A stretch of 64,000 bases of DNA, taken from NCBI RefSeq assembly GCF_900114455.1, contig NZ_FOTC01000001.1, forward strand, positions 583,058 to 647,057, in the 5' to 3' direction. Numbering within the stretch: position 1 is the stretch's first letter; every line of letters starts with the position of its first letter. Below, piece after piece: positions 26,249 through 33,642 of the stretch. The stretch is from Halogranum rubrum (GTDB taxonomy: Archaea; Halobacteriota; Halobacteria; Halobacteriales; Haloferacaceae). The notes under the pieces were generated by a model. That model saw only the letters and a program-made list of their open reading frames with translations, was not told where the DNA came from and ran no database searches. The position numbers were made by a program, and so were the translations under genes.

Positions 26249-26746
26249 CATGGTCGCCCGAAACACCACAACTGGTGACACGGGTGCCCACATCAGACCA
26301 CCTCGTTCCATCCGATAGTGTGTCCCAGGCTCAGAGAGCCTTTAAACACGCACTGCTGGTACACCCGGTGACCGGGAGCGTCTCAGAGAAAGTCATTCGC
26401 CTCTCACCTCTCCTGACAACTGTCATTCACCGAGTGCTAACGTCGTCACACCGCTGGTGCCGACACATCTTTCCATTTAATCCAGTGGCTCTTCTCCTCC
26501 AACGCTGAGCCGTCTCGTTTGACACTCACCGTGGACCCAGATGGCGATTTGCGAAGGCAGATTACGACTGACCGACTCGCAGCGGTCCGAAATCAGAGTA
26601 CCTCGACTACAGCTTTCCCTCGAAAAGAAAGCTCGAGCGCCGTCACCGTTCGTGAAAATCAGGGCAACCGAGCCACCTGAGAAACGTCGGAATATGGATC
26701 AACGTCTTGTACCCCGTAGGCTGTGAGTTAGAGACGGTCGAACGCG
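26249..26746. other. Spacer after the ABC importer operon
   Basis: No gene supported. Short open frames here have no haloarchaeal composition or domain. Both flanking genes converge on it, so it should hold the two transcript ends. Confidence 0.4.
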
Positions 26747-27241
26747 TTACTTCGACTGGTTGCTGTAGATTCGCTCGTGGCTATGCGAGTAGATCTCGAC
26801 CAGGTTCCCGAACGGGTCTCGACAGTAGGTGAGCGTGTACTCGTCGTCCTCTTCGAATATCTGCCAGATCTCCGCGTAGTGGTCACCGCCGTTCTCGTCG
26901 ATACGTGTGGCAAGCCCTTCGACGTCCGGGTCGATGACGCACAGATGAAAGAGACCTGGCTGTGGAGGGTCCGGATCCGACTGCCCGCTCGTCGACTCGA
27001 ACTCGAACAGTTCGATGCCGATCTGGTTTCCTGTCGCGAGATGGGCAAAGCGCATCGATTCGAAGTCACCGAGCAAGTTCGCCGCCTGTCGGCCACCGTA
27101 TCCCTCGTTCGCGGTGATCGTATCGGGGCCTTTGATGTGGGTAAATCCGAGGACGTCTCGGTACCACTCAATCGCTTCTTCGAGGTCCGGAACTGTGAGT
27201 CCGACGTGGGCGAGGCCACGTGGATGCGGTTGCTTCGACAT
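26747..27241 (-). CDS. VOC/glyoxalase superfamily protein
   Basis: 164 residues from the ATG at 27241, which starts just before the first strand; longer starts add a basic leader. Two beta-alpha-beta-beta-beta modules: LAHVGLTVPDLEEAIEWYRDVLGF then GLFHLCVIDPDVEGLATRI. Possible metal ligands are the His in LAHVGL, Glu in GIELFEFE, His in LFHLCV and Glu in NLVEIYS, the usual H-E-H-E order. Could be an epimerase, lyase, or ring-cleaving dioxygenase; the exact reaction is unknown. The stop is followed by the convergent importer operon. Confidence 0.85.
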   Translation of the reverse strand: MSKQPHPRGLAHVGLTVPDLEEAIEWYRDVLGFTHIKGPDTITANEGYGGRQAANLLGDFESMRFAHLATGNQIGIELFEFESTSGQSDPDPPQPGLFHLCVIDPDVEGLATRIDENGGDHYAEIWQIFEEDDEYTLTYCRDPFGNLVEIYSHSHERIYSNQSK

Positions 27242-27341
27242 TGCGTGAGAGACAATGACTAGCCGTATGAAATAGTTTTCTCCGAGTCTCGTTACCTCTC
27301 TCCGCTCTCTCACCGAACTGCGTTGGGGTCGAAGCGACAGT

Positions 27342-28151
27342 CTACTCCGTCCAGGGCGTCCGATCTACTTTCTCCTCGGTCTCGGGGTTCACCGTCCTGA
27401 TTTGGTGGTCGATGGCGTCGATACGAGCGATATCCTCGTCGTTGAGATCCAGCGATAGCGCCTCGTAGTTGTCACGGATGTGGTCACCGGACGCTTTGGG
27501 AATCGCTGCGACGTTGTCGTGACTGAACAGCCACGCGAGGCTCACCTGTGCGACGCTGACGCCGTACTTGTCGGCGATGTCGCCGAGAACGGGTTCGTCG
27601 AAAACTTTCCCTTGTGCGAGTGGGGAGTATGCGACGAGATAGATGTCGGTTCTCTGAACGTACTCGACGAGTTCACGTTGGGGGAGGAGTGGATGCATCT
27701 CGACTTGCGTCGCGAGTATCGGTGCGTCCAGAATCTCACGCGCCTCATCCAGCAGGCTTGGTGTGAAATTACTCAACCCGACGTACCGTAGTTTCCCATC
27801 GTCGTAGAGGTCGTCGAACGCGCCGAGTGTCTCGACCGGGTCGTACGCGTTCGTCGGCCAGTGGACGTAGAGGAGGTCGACGGTGTCGAGTCCGAGTCGG
27901 TCCAGACTCTGCTCAGTCGAGTGTTTGAGGTCTTCCGCACCGAGGTTGTCGGGGAGCACCTTCGTCGCGACCGTCAACTCCTCTCGTGGGACGCTGCTTC
28001 GGGCGATGCCACGTCCGACGATGGTCTCGTTCTCGTACCACTGTGCAGTGTCGATGTGGCGGTATCCGATTTCGAGTGCCGTCTCAATCGTCTCTGGATC
28101 GGTTACGCCGACGGTTCCAAATCCCAGTCTGGGCAGTGCCGTGTGCGGCAT
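27342..28151 (-). CDS. Aldo/keto reductase
   Basis: 269 residues from the ATG at 28151 (MPHTALPRLGFGTVG). The catalytic tetrad is visible: Asp and Tyr in DTAQWYENE, Lys in VATKVLPDN and His in YVHWPTN. The C-terminal nucleotide-binding part (IPKASGDHIRDNYEAL) matches NADPH-binding AKRs. Likely reduces an aldehyde or ketone in the local catabolic pathway; the substrate is unknown. Same strand as the VOC gene, 100 nt upstream of it. Confidence 0.9.
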   Translation of the reverse strand: MPHTALPRLGFGTVGVTDPETIETALEIGYRHIDTAQWYENETIVGRGIARSSVPREELTVATKVLPDNLGAEDLKHSTEQSLDRLGLDTVDLLYVHWPTNAYDPVETLGAFDDLYDDGKLRYVGLSNFTPSLLDEAREILDAPILATQVEMHPLLPQRELVEYVQRTDIYLVAYSPLAQGKVFDEPVLGDIADKYGVSVAQVSLAWLFSHDNVAAIPKASGDHIRDNYEALSLDLNDEDIARIDAIDHQIRTVNPETEEKVDRTPWTE

Positions 28152-28226
28152 ACTCACATATTCTCGAACACTATCCAAAAGTGCGTCGCCGAAGCACAGC
28201 CTCCTCGACGTTGCTGATCCCTCGAA

Positions 28227-29300
28227 CTACGGTTCGACGAGTATCTTTACGTGCTCGCTGTCGGGATCAAGCAGGTCCTCGAACCCGTCCTCGACGATGT
28301 CGTCGAGTCGAATGCGTCCTGTAATCATCGCCTCTGGGTCGAACTCCCCCGATTCGAGATACTGAACCGCCATTCGGAACTCTCGGTCCGCGAGTGGTCC
28401 ACTGAGATAGCCGTTCGACCCGTTGATCGTTCGTTCGACGACGACGAGTTCGTTCGGAGTCAACCCAACATCGTCGTCGGAGATACCGACACAGGTGATC
28501 TGCCCACCTCGCTTTGTGCTCTCGATGGCTGCTCGAAACGTCGGCTCGATACCGACTGCCTCGAAGGCGACGTCGACGCCGCCGTTCGTCGACGCGTTGA
28601 TTACGTCGACGGAGTCATCCGCCATAGGGTCGAGCGTCGTCGTCGCACCGACCATCTCGGCGATTTCGCGTCGTTTGCGACGTGGTTCGGAGACGAATAC
28701 TTCCGTGGCGCCCCCTGCTGCCACCGCCTGCACGATCGAGATTCCGATGGGGCCGGCCCCGAAGACGGCGACGCTGTCGCCCGCCTGCATTCCCGAGCGG
28801 CGAACCGCGTGGAGACCGACACTGAGCGGTTCGACGAGTGCACCGTACTCTACCGGAATACCCGCAGGAAGCGGGACTACGTTTGCAGCCGGAACGACGG
28901 CCTGTTCGGAGAATCCACCACTCCGTGCCGAGAGTCCGATGTTCGCAACCGACTCACAGAGGTTGTGCCGTCCCTCGCTGCAGTAGCGACACTCGCCGCA
29001 GACGAGTGCTGGGTTGACCGTCACAGCATCTCCTTCGGCGACTTCGGATACGTCACTCCCGACTTCTACGACGGTTCCACTGAACTCGTGTCCGAGCGGA
29101 ACCGGCAAGGAAGCGTTCGTCAGTGGGTGGGTCGTCCCTTCGGCCGGTGTAAGGTCGGGGCCACCGGTGTACTCGTGCAGATCAGTCCCGCAGATTCCAG
29201 CCGCTACAACGTCGATGCGCACTTCGTTGCTGCCGAGCACTGCTTCATCGACTGACTCTACCCGCAGGTCTTCCGGACCGTAATAGTTTGCTACCCGCAT
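28227..29300 (-). CDS. Zinc-dependent alcohol dehydrogenase (butanediol/threonine dehydrogenase-like)
   Basis: 357 residues from the ATG at 29300 (MRVANYYGPEDLRVE). Medium-chain dehydrogenase with catalytic zinc ligands in CGTDLHEY and GHEFSG, a structural zinc site CGECRYCSEGRHNLC, and the NAD-binding VFGAGPIGISIVQA. Closest in overall look to (R,R)-butanediol and threonine dehydrogenases. It lies in the same strand block as the aldo/keto reductase and the aldehyde oxidoreductase, so alcohol-to-aldehyde-to-acid oxidation is a sensible reading. Confidence 0.9.
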   Translation of the reverse strand: MRVANYYGPEDLRVESVDEAVLGSNEVRIDVVAAGICGTDLHEYTGGPDLTPAEGTTHPLTNASLPVPLGHEFSGTVVEVGSDVSEVAEGDAVTVNPALVCGECRYCSEGRHNLCESVANIGLSARSGGFSEQAVVPAANVVPLPAGIPVEYGALVEPLSVGLHAVRRSGMQAGDSVAVFGAGPIGISIVQAVAAGGATEVFVSEPRRKRREIAEMVGATTTLDPMADDSVDVINASTNGGVDVAFEAVGIEPTFRAAIESTKRGGQITCVGISDDDVGLTPNELVVVERTINGSNGYLSGPLADREFRMAVQYLESGEFDPEAMITGRIRLDDIVEDGFEDLLDPDSEHVKILVEP

Positions 29301-29393
29301 GTCTATGACACACATAGGAACCCTCATAAACATTTGTTCGAGCAGGGTAGCTGGCTCACTCGCTTCGACGGAAAGAATGGCTGCCCTCGCAGT

Positions 29394-31073
29394 TCAGTCG
29401 GCCGTCGCGGGGTCGTCGCTGACGTGTTCGTTTGGTACTGTTCCATCCTCGTTCCAGTCACGCTGGGCGTAGTAGTCGTCGAGTGCGGCCTCGAAGTCCG
29501 GCAGATCGTACGGAAGCGTGTCGTCGGTGCGGTCGAACCCGCGTTGGTTGTTGAAGTGTCGTTCGAGTTCGACTACCGTCGACCCGACCGCAAGTAGTTC
29601 ATCATAGTCGGCGTCGAACAGTCCCTCGAACCGTTCCGGTGTCATGAAACTCCGTGAGAAGCGACAGACGATACCGCAGTCCTCTAGCGCCCGGGCGTTC
29701 TCCTGTTTCACGACGTGCGGTGCCTTCCCTTCGAGTCCCGTTGGATTCAGCGCCTCTTCTTGGGCGACGAGCGGATACTCCCAAGCGTACATAGTGGTGA
29801 ACATGTGGTCTGCACCGCGGTTTGCGACGGCGTACGAGAGGCCTTGGCCGTTCAGGGTGCGTCCGTCGTGGGCTGCGAAGTCTAATCCCTTGACCGTCCA
29901 GTTGTCGACACCGAGATCCTCGTGGAACCGGTCGATTCCTTCCGCGAGCAAGTCACCCTCGTCTTCGCGCTTCGCGATCTTCTCGACCGTTTCGTGGATG
30001 AGGGCGGTGTTCCCGAACTCGTCCTCGGAAGCGAGGTAGGCGGCGACCACGTTGCCGCAGGTGATGGTGTCCATCCCGTATCGGTCACAGAGTTCGTTCG
30101 ACTGCATCACGTCGACAATATCGTCGACGGCGCAGTTCGACCCGAAAGACATCACCGTCTCGTACTCGGGTCCCTCGGTTTCGACGCCGCGTTCCTCGTC
30201 TCTCGTCGGAAGCTTGCAGGCGAACGCGCAGGCCGAGCAGGTCCCACGTTTGTACTTCTTCTCACCGACGCGGTCGCCGTTGATACCGTTGACGCCCTCG
30301 AACTGGAGCTCCGAGAAGTACCGCGTCGGGAGTGCACCGACTTCGTTCGCGAGGTCGGTGACGCTCGTCGTCCCCTGCTCTTTCATGATGTGGTCGCTGG
30401 TCGCGGCGTCGCGGTGGACGTCCATCTGGATGGGTGGAATCTCGACTTGCGGCCGTGAGTCACCCGCGAACGTGACCGCTTTGACGTTCTTCGCACCGAG
30501 GACTGCCCCGAGACCTCCCCGGCCGAATGCACGACTCTCGGTCGTCATGATGGATGCGAAGCGAACTCGATTCTCGCCCGCCGGTCCGATACAGGCGACG
30601 TGTTCGGCCGAGAGTCCGTGAGTGTCTTCGATGTACGTGGTCGTCTCTGGTACGGTTGCACCGTCGAGGTCCGGAACGGGTTCAAACTCGACCCCTTCGT
30701 CGGTGACGTGGACGACGACGAGTTCGTCGCTCGTGCCGGTGAACTCGACGACACTGTAGCCAGTGTCCGCGAAGTTCCGCGACATGAACCCGCCGGCGTT
30801 CGACGAGAGTAGTCCCCCGGTGAGCGGCGAAAGACTCGTGCAGTTCATCCGGCCGGTGAAGCTCATGTTCGACGTTTGCATCGGACCCGTCGAGAAGAAC
30901 ACGCTGTTCTCCGCGCCAAACGGGTCGGCGTCGAACGGAATTCGGTCATGTGCGAGTCGAGTGGCGACGCCACGGCCGCCGATGAACGTCTCGAGGACGT
31001 CGTCGACACTGGTCTCTACTGTCTCGTGCGCCCCTACGTCGACTGTCAGTAGGGGCCCCTCAACGTGGAGCAT
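29394..31073 (-). CDS. Aldehyde ferredoxin oxidoreductase (tungsten-type)
   Basis: 559 residues from the ATG at 31073. Oxidises aldehydes to acids with ferredoxin as acceptor, using tungsto-bispterin and a 4Fe-4S cluster. Cluster ligands CSACAFAC lie near residues 280-290 with a further Cys near the C-terminus (EDCGIVC). N-terminal GGRGVATRL and the pterin-binding stretch KGLDFAAHDGRTLNGQGLSYA are present. Has its own TATA element (TTTTTAATA on the minus strand near 31100). Placed just upstream of the alcohol dehydrogenase, it can take the aldehyde that enzyme produces. Confidence 0.93.
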   Translation of the reverse strand: MLHVEGPLLTVDVGAHETVETSVDDVLETFIGGRGVATRLAHDRIPFDADPFGAENSVFFSTGPMQTSNMSFTGRMNCTSLSPLTGGLLSSNAGGFMSRNFADTGYSVVEFTGTSDELVVVHVTDEGVEFEPVPDLDGATVPETTTYIEDTHGLSAEHVACIGPAGENRVRFASIMTTESRAFGRGGLGAVLGAKNVKAVTFAGDSRPQVEIPPIQMDVHRDAATSDHIMKEQGTTSVTDLANEVGALPTRYFSELQFEGVNGINGDRVGEKKYKRGTCSACAFACKLPTRDEERGVETEGPEYETVMSFGSNCAVDDIVDVMQSNELCDRYGMDTITCGNVVAAYLASEDEFGNTALIHETVEKIAKREDEGDLLAEGIDRFHEDLGVDNWTVKGLDFAAHDGRTLNGQGLSYAVANRGADHMFTTMYAWEYPLVAQEEALNPTGLEGKAPHVVKQENARALEDCGIVCRFSRSFMTPERFEGLFDADYDELLAVGSTVVELERHFNNQRGFDRTDDTLPYDLPDFEAALDDYYAQRDWNEDGTVPNEHVSDDPATAD

Positions 31074-31097
31074 ACGTATGCACAACACTCACACGGT

Positions 31098-31110
31098 GTA
31101 TTAAAAATAC
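31098..31110 (-). promoter_or_regulatory. TATA element/palindrome for the aldehyde oxidoreductase gene
   Basis: GTATT-AAA-AATAC is a small palindrome about 25-37 nt before the ATG at 31073, in the TATA position. Besides TBP it could bind a regulator. Confidence 0.45.
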
Positions 31111-31141
31111 CTAGAAACTCGGTTGGTCGACACCCGACCCG

Positions 31142-31897
31142 CTACGCAGTGAATCCACCGTCCATCACGAGATTGTGACCGGTGACGAACGACGACTCTT
31201 CGCTCGCGAGGAACAGTGCGGCATCGGCTACCTCTTCGGGCTGACCCGCACGGCCGAGAGGTGTCTGGTCGAGGATGCCATCGGCCGTCTCGCCGTCTTC
31301 CATCGTCATTGCCGTCTCGATAAAGCCAGGGTTGAGCGCGTTGACACGGATGTCGTTCTCACCGTGTTCGACAGCGAGTTCACGCGTCAGATTGGTGACG
31401 CCACCCTTCGAGGTGCAGTAGAGCGACGAGTTCTCGAGTCCTCGAATCCCTGCGATAGAAGACATGTTGACGATGGTCCCTCCGTCTGCCTGGTCGAGCA
31501 TCTGTTCGACGGCAGCCTGACAGCCGAAGTAGACGCCCTTGAGGTTGATATCCATGAGCCACGCGAAGTCTTCCTCCGACGCTTCCTCGATCGGTAACTG
31601 GCGTTCCACACCGGCGTTGTTCACCATCACGTCGAGCGACCCGTACGCGTCGACGGTGGTCCGGACGGCCGCTTGGAGCGCGTCGACGTCTGTCACGTCG
31701 GTTTCGACGTACTGTGCGTCGCCGCCTGCTTCCTCAATAAGTTCGTGCGTCGGTTCACCACCGAGACGGGGGTCCTCGCGGACGTCCGCGACTGTTACAC
31801 TCGCACCTTCCTCTGCGAATCGTAGTGCGATAGCACGTCCGTTCCCTGACGACGCGCCCGTCACGAGCGCAGCCGTTCCACTGAGTCGTCCTGTCAT
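31142..31897 (-). CDS. Short-chain dehydrogenase/reductase
   Basis: 251 residues, classical SDR: cofactor motif TGASSGNGRAIA, NNAGVER, and the catalytic YCTSK. The third position of the glycine motif is Asn-Gly (SSGNG) rather than the common GIG, a minor variant. The C-terminus FVTGHNLVMDGGFTA is typical. It lies 68 nt upstream of the aldehyde oxidoreductase on the same strand and divergent from the amidohydrolase gene. Substrate not assignable; resembles 3-oxoacyl/glucose-type dehydrogenases. Confidence 0.9.
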   Translation of the reverse strand: MTGRLSGTAALVTGASSGNGRAIALRFAEEGASVTVADVREDPRLGGEPTHELIEEAGGDAQYVETDVTDVDALQAAVRTTVDAYGSLDVMVNNAGVERQLPIEEASEEDFAWLMDINLKGVYFGCQAAVEQMLDQADGGTIVNMSSIAGIRGLENSSLYCTSKGGVTNLTRELAVEHGENDIRVNALNPGFIETAMTMEDGETADGILDQTPLGRAGQPEEVADAALFLASEESSFVTGHNLVMDGGFTA

Positions 31898-32001
31898 AGC
31901 TGTGGTTGTCTTGCGTCACCGTGTCACATTAAGTGTTTCTCGCCCAGTGATGTCAACTTGGGCCCATTTTTGACGGCTCGCAGTGTTGTATCCATCCTAA
32001 A

Positions 32002-32009
32002 CTTTAATA
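32002..32009 (+). promoter_or_regulatory. TATA element for the amidohydrolase/DUF59 operon
   Basis: CTTTAATA lies about 28-35 nt before the ATG at 32037, so the message is leaderless or nearly so. Confidence 0.5.
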
Positions 32010-32036
32010 CACAACCTGAGAGAATCACTGGTAGGC

Positions 32037-33113
32037 ATGTTAGCCGACGGCACACTAGTGGTGGATTCCGTCTCCCACTGCTTCAACCACACGCCAGAGA
32101 ATCACAAGCATGCGAATGCGCAACGCTGGGACGACGAGACCTTCGACCTCGGCAACAAACTCTTGCCGGATAGTCATGTCCCGTCAGAGGAAGTGTTCTA
32201 CCGTGACCACTCACCGGAGGAACTCGCCCGGTTGCTCTTTCTCGAGAGCCAAATCGACTACACGGTGTACCACTCGCTGCCACTGGACGACTACTTCCAC
32301 GACGGCTACGTCTCCCGCGAGAAAGGGTTCACGTTCCGCGAACAGAACCCGAACCGTGTGGGGATGTACGTCGACATCAATCCGCTCGAAGACGACGCCG
32401 TCGAACAGGTCGAGCACTTCGTCAAGGAGAAAGACGTCGACGGTATCAAACTCTATCCAGCACGCTACCAGAACGGGCGGGACCTTTCGCTCCAACTGAA
32501 CGAGCGATCCGTCCAACCCATCCTGGATAAGGCCGACGAACTCGACGTCGACACTGTCGCCATCCACAAGTTCATCCCCTTCGCGAAGGCCCCGACCAAG
32601 TACTTCCGGATAGACGACGTTGAGGAGGCAGCGAACAAGTATCCGAACCTCAACTTCGAAGTCATCCACGTGGGGTTCTCGTTCCTCGAGGAGACCATCT
32701 GGGCGATGGCGAGCAACGACAACGTCTACGCAAACCTGGAGAATTCGGCGTGCTTGGTCAACACCCGTCCGCGGAAGTTCGCCAAGATCATGGGCGAACT
32801 GCTCTACTGGGTCGGATCCGACCGCGTTCTCTTCGCCAGCGGTGCGACGGCACTCCATCCACAACCCCCCATCGAAGGGATCTGGAACATGGAGATGCCG
32901 GAGGAACTGCAGGCACAGTACGACTACCCCGACATCACGAAAGAGGACAAGAAGAACATTCTCGGACGGAACGGACTCGAACTGCTTGGGAAAGACCCCG
33001 ACCAGGTCCGGCGCGACATCGAGGGCGACCGCTGGGCCAAGGCGCGTGAGGAACTCGACCAGTACCCGGCCAAACCGTGGTCGACCTACGAGGTGCCTGC
33101 TCCCGAGCCATGA
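32037..33113 (+). CDS. Amidohydrolase family protein (metal-dependent TIM barrel)
   Basis: 358 residues. The N-terminal VVDSVSHCFNHTPENHKH is in the place of the metal-binding Asp-x-His-x-His of amidohydrolase_2 proteins. Further candidates are His in VAIHKF, His in FEVIHVGFSF and Asp/Ser in RVLFASGATALHP near the C-terminus. The stop overlaps the start of a DUF59 protein (ATGA), a strong sign that they act together. Known relatives in this superfamily are hydrolases or decarboxylases; the reaction here is unknown. Confidence 0.85.
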   Translation: MLADGTLVVDSVSHCFNHTPENHKHANAQRWDDETFDLGNKLLPDSHVPSEEVFYRDHSPEELARLLFLESQIDYTVYHSLPLDDYFHDGYVSREKGFTFREQNPNRVGMYVDINPLEDDAVEQVEHFVKEKDVDGIKLYPARYQNGRDLSLQLNERSVQPILDKADELDVDTVAIHKFIPFAKAPTKYFRIDDVEEAANKYPNLNFEVIHVGFSFLEETIWAMASNDNVYANLENSACLVNTRPRKFAKIMGELLYWVGSDRVLFASGATALHPQPPIEGIWNMEMPEELQAQYDYPDITKEDKKNILGRNGLELLGKDPDQVRRDIEGDRWAKAREELDQYPAKPWSTYEVPAPEP

Positions 33114-33523
33114 GTACGACGAACCACGTCACGCCGGACCAGGAGTTCTCGAACGAACTCAAATCGCAGATCAAGACCGAACTCGGGAAGGTGTACGACC
33201 CGTGTAGCTGTATGAGCGACCATCCCATCAGTATCCTCGATCTCGGACTGGTCGAGAGTATCGACGTCGACGACGATGTCGTCAACATCGACCTCCTGTT
33301 GACGTCGCAACTCTGCACGTACTTCCTCGATATGAGCGACGAAGTGGTCGAACGGGTTGAAGCGCTGGACGGTGTCGACCGAGTCGAAGTCCATCAAGAC
33401 ACTAGTGGAGAGGTTTGGACGCAGGAACGTATGTCAGACGAGGAACGAACGGCGCGCCGTGAGCGCTTCCTCGGACGCATGGAGGAGGCAGACATCACTC
33501 CCTACGCCGAACAGTCGAAGTAA
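33110..33523 (+). CDS. MIP18/DUF59 family metal-sulfur cluster assembly protein
   Basis: 137 residues from the ATG at 33110, which overlaps the amidohydrolase stop. The DUF59 core is seen in LGKVYDPCSC, ILDLGLVESIDV and LLLTSQLCTYF, with Cys residues (Cys in DPCSC and QLC) at sites used in this family. The tail WTQERMSDEERTARRERF is a helical extension. Family members help assemble Fe-S clusters (SufT, PaaD, MIP18). Translational coupling suggests a dedicated maturation factor for the neighbouring amidohydrolase or its partner enzyme. Confidence 0.85.
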   Translation: MSTTNHVTPDQEFSNELKSQIKTELGKVYDPCSCMSDHPISILDLGLVESIDVDDDVVNIDLLLTSQLCTYFLDMSDEVVERVEALDGVDRVEVHQDTSGEVWTQERMSDEERTARRERFLGRMEEADITPYAEQSK

Positions 33524-33642
33524 CCGTAAGCGAATCGCTTCAGTCACGCGTCACCCATCTCGATGTCACGCCGTCGTGGCGGCCAGTTACCCGCCTCGAC
33601 ACCGCCTTCTGCAGTCGTCAGCAAAAAAGAGCCAAGCGACGC

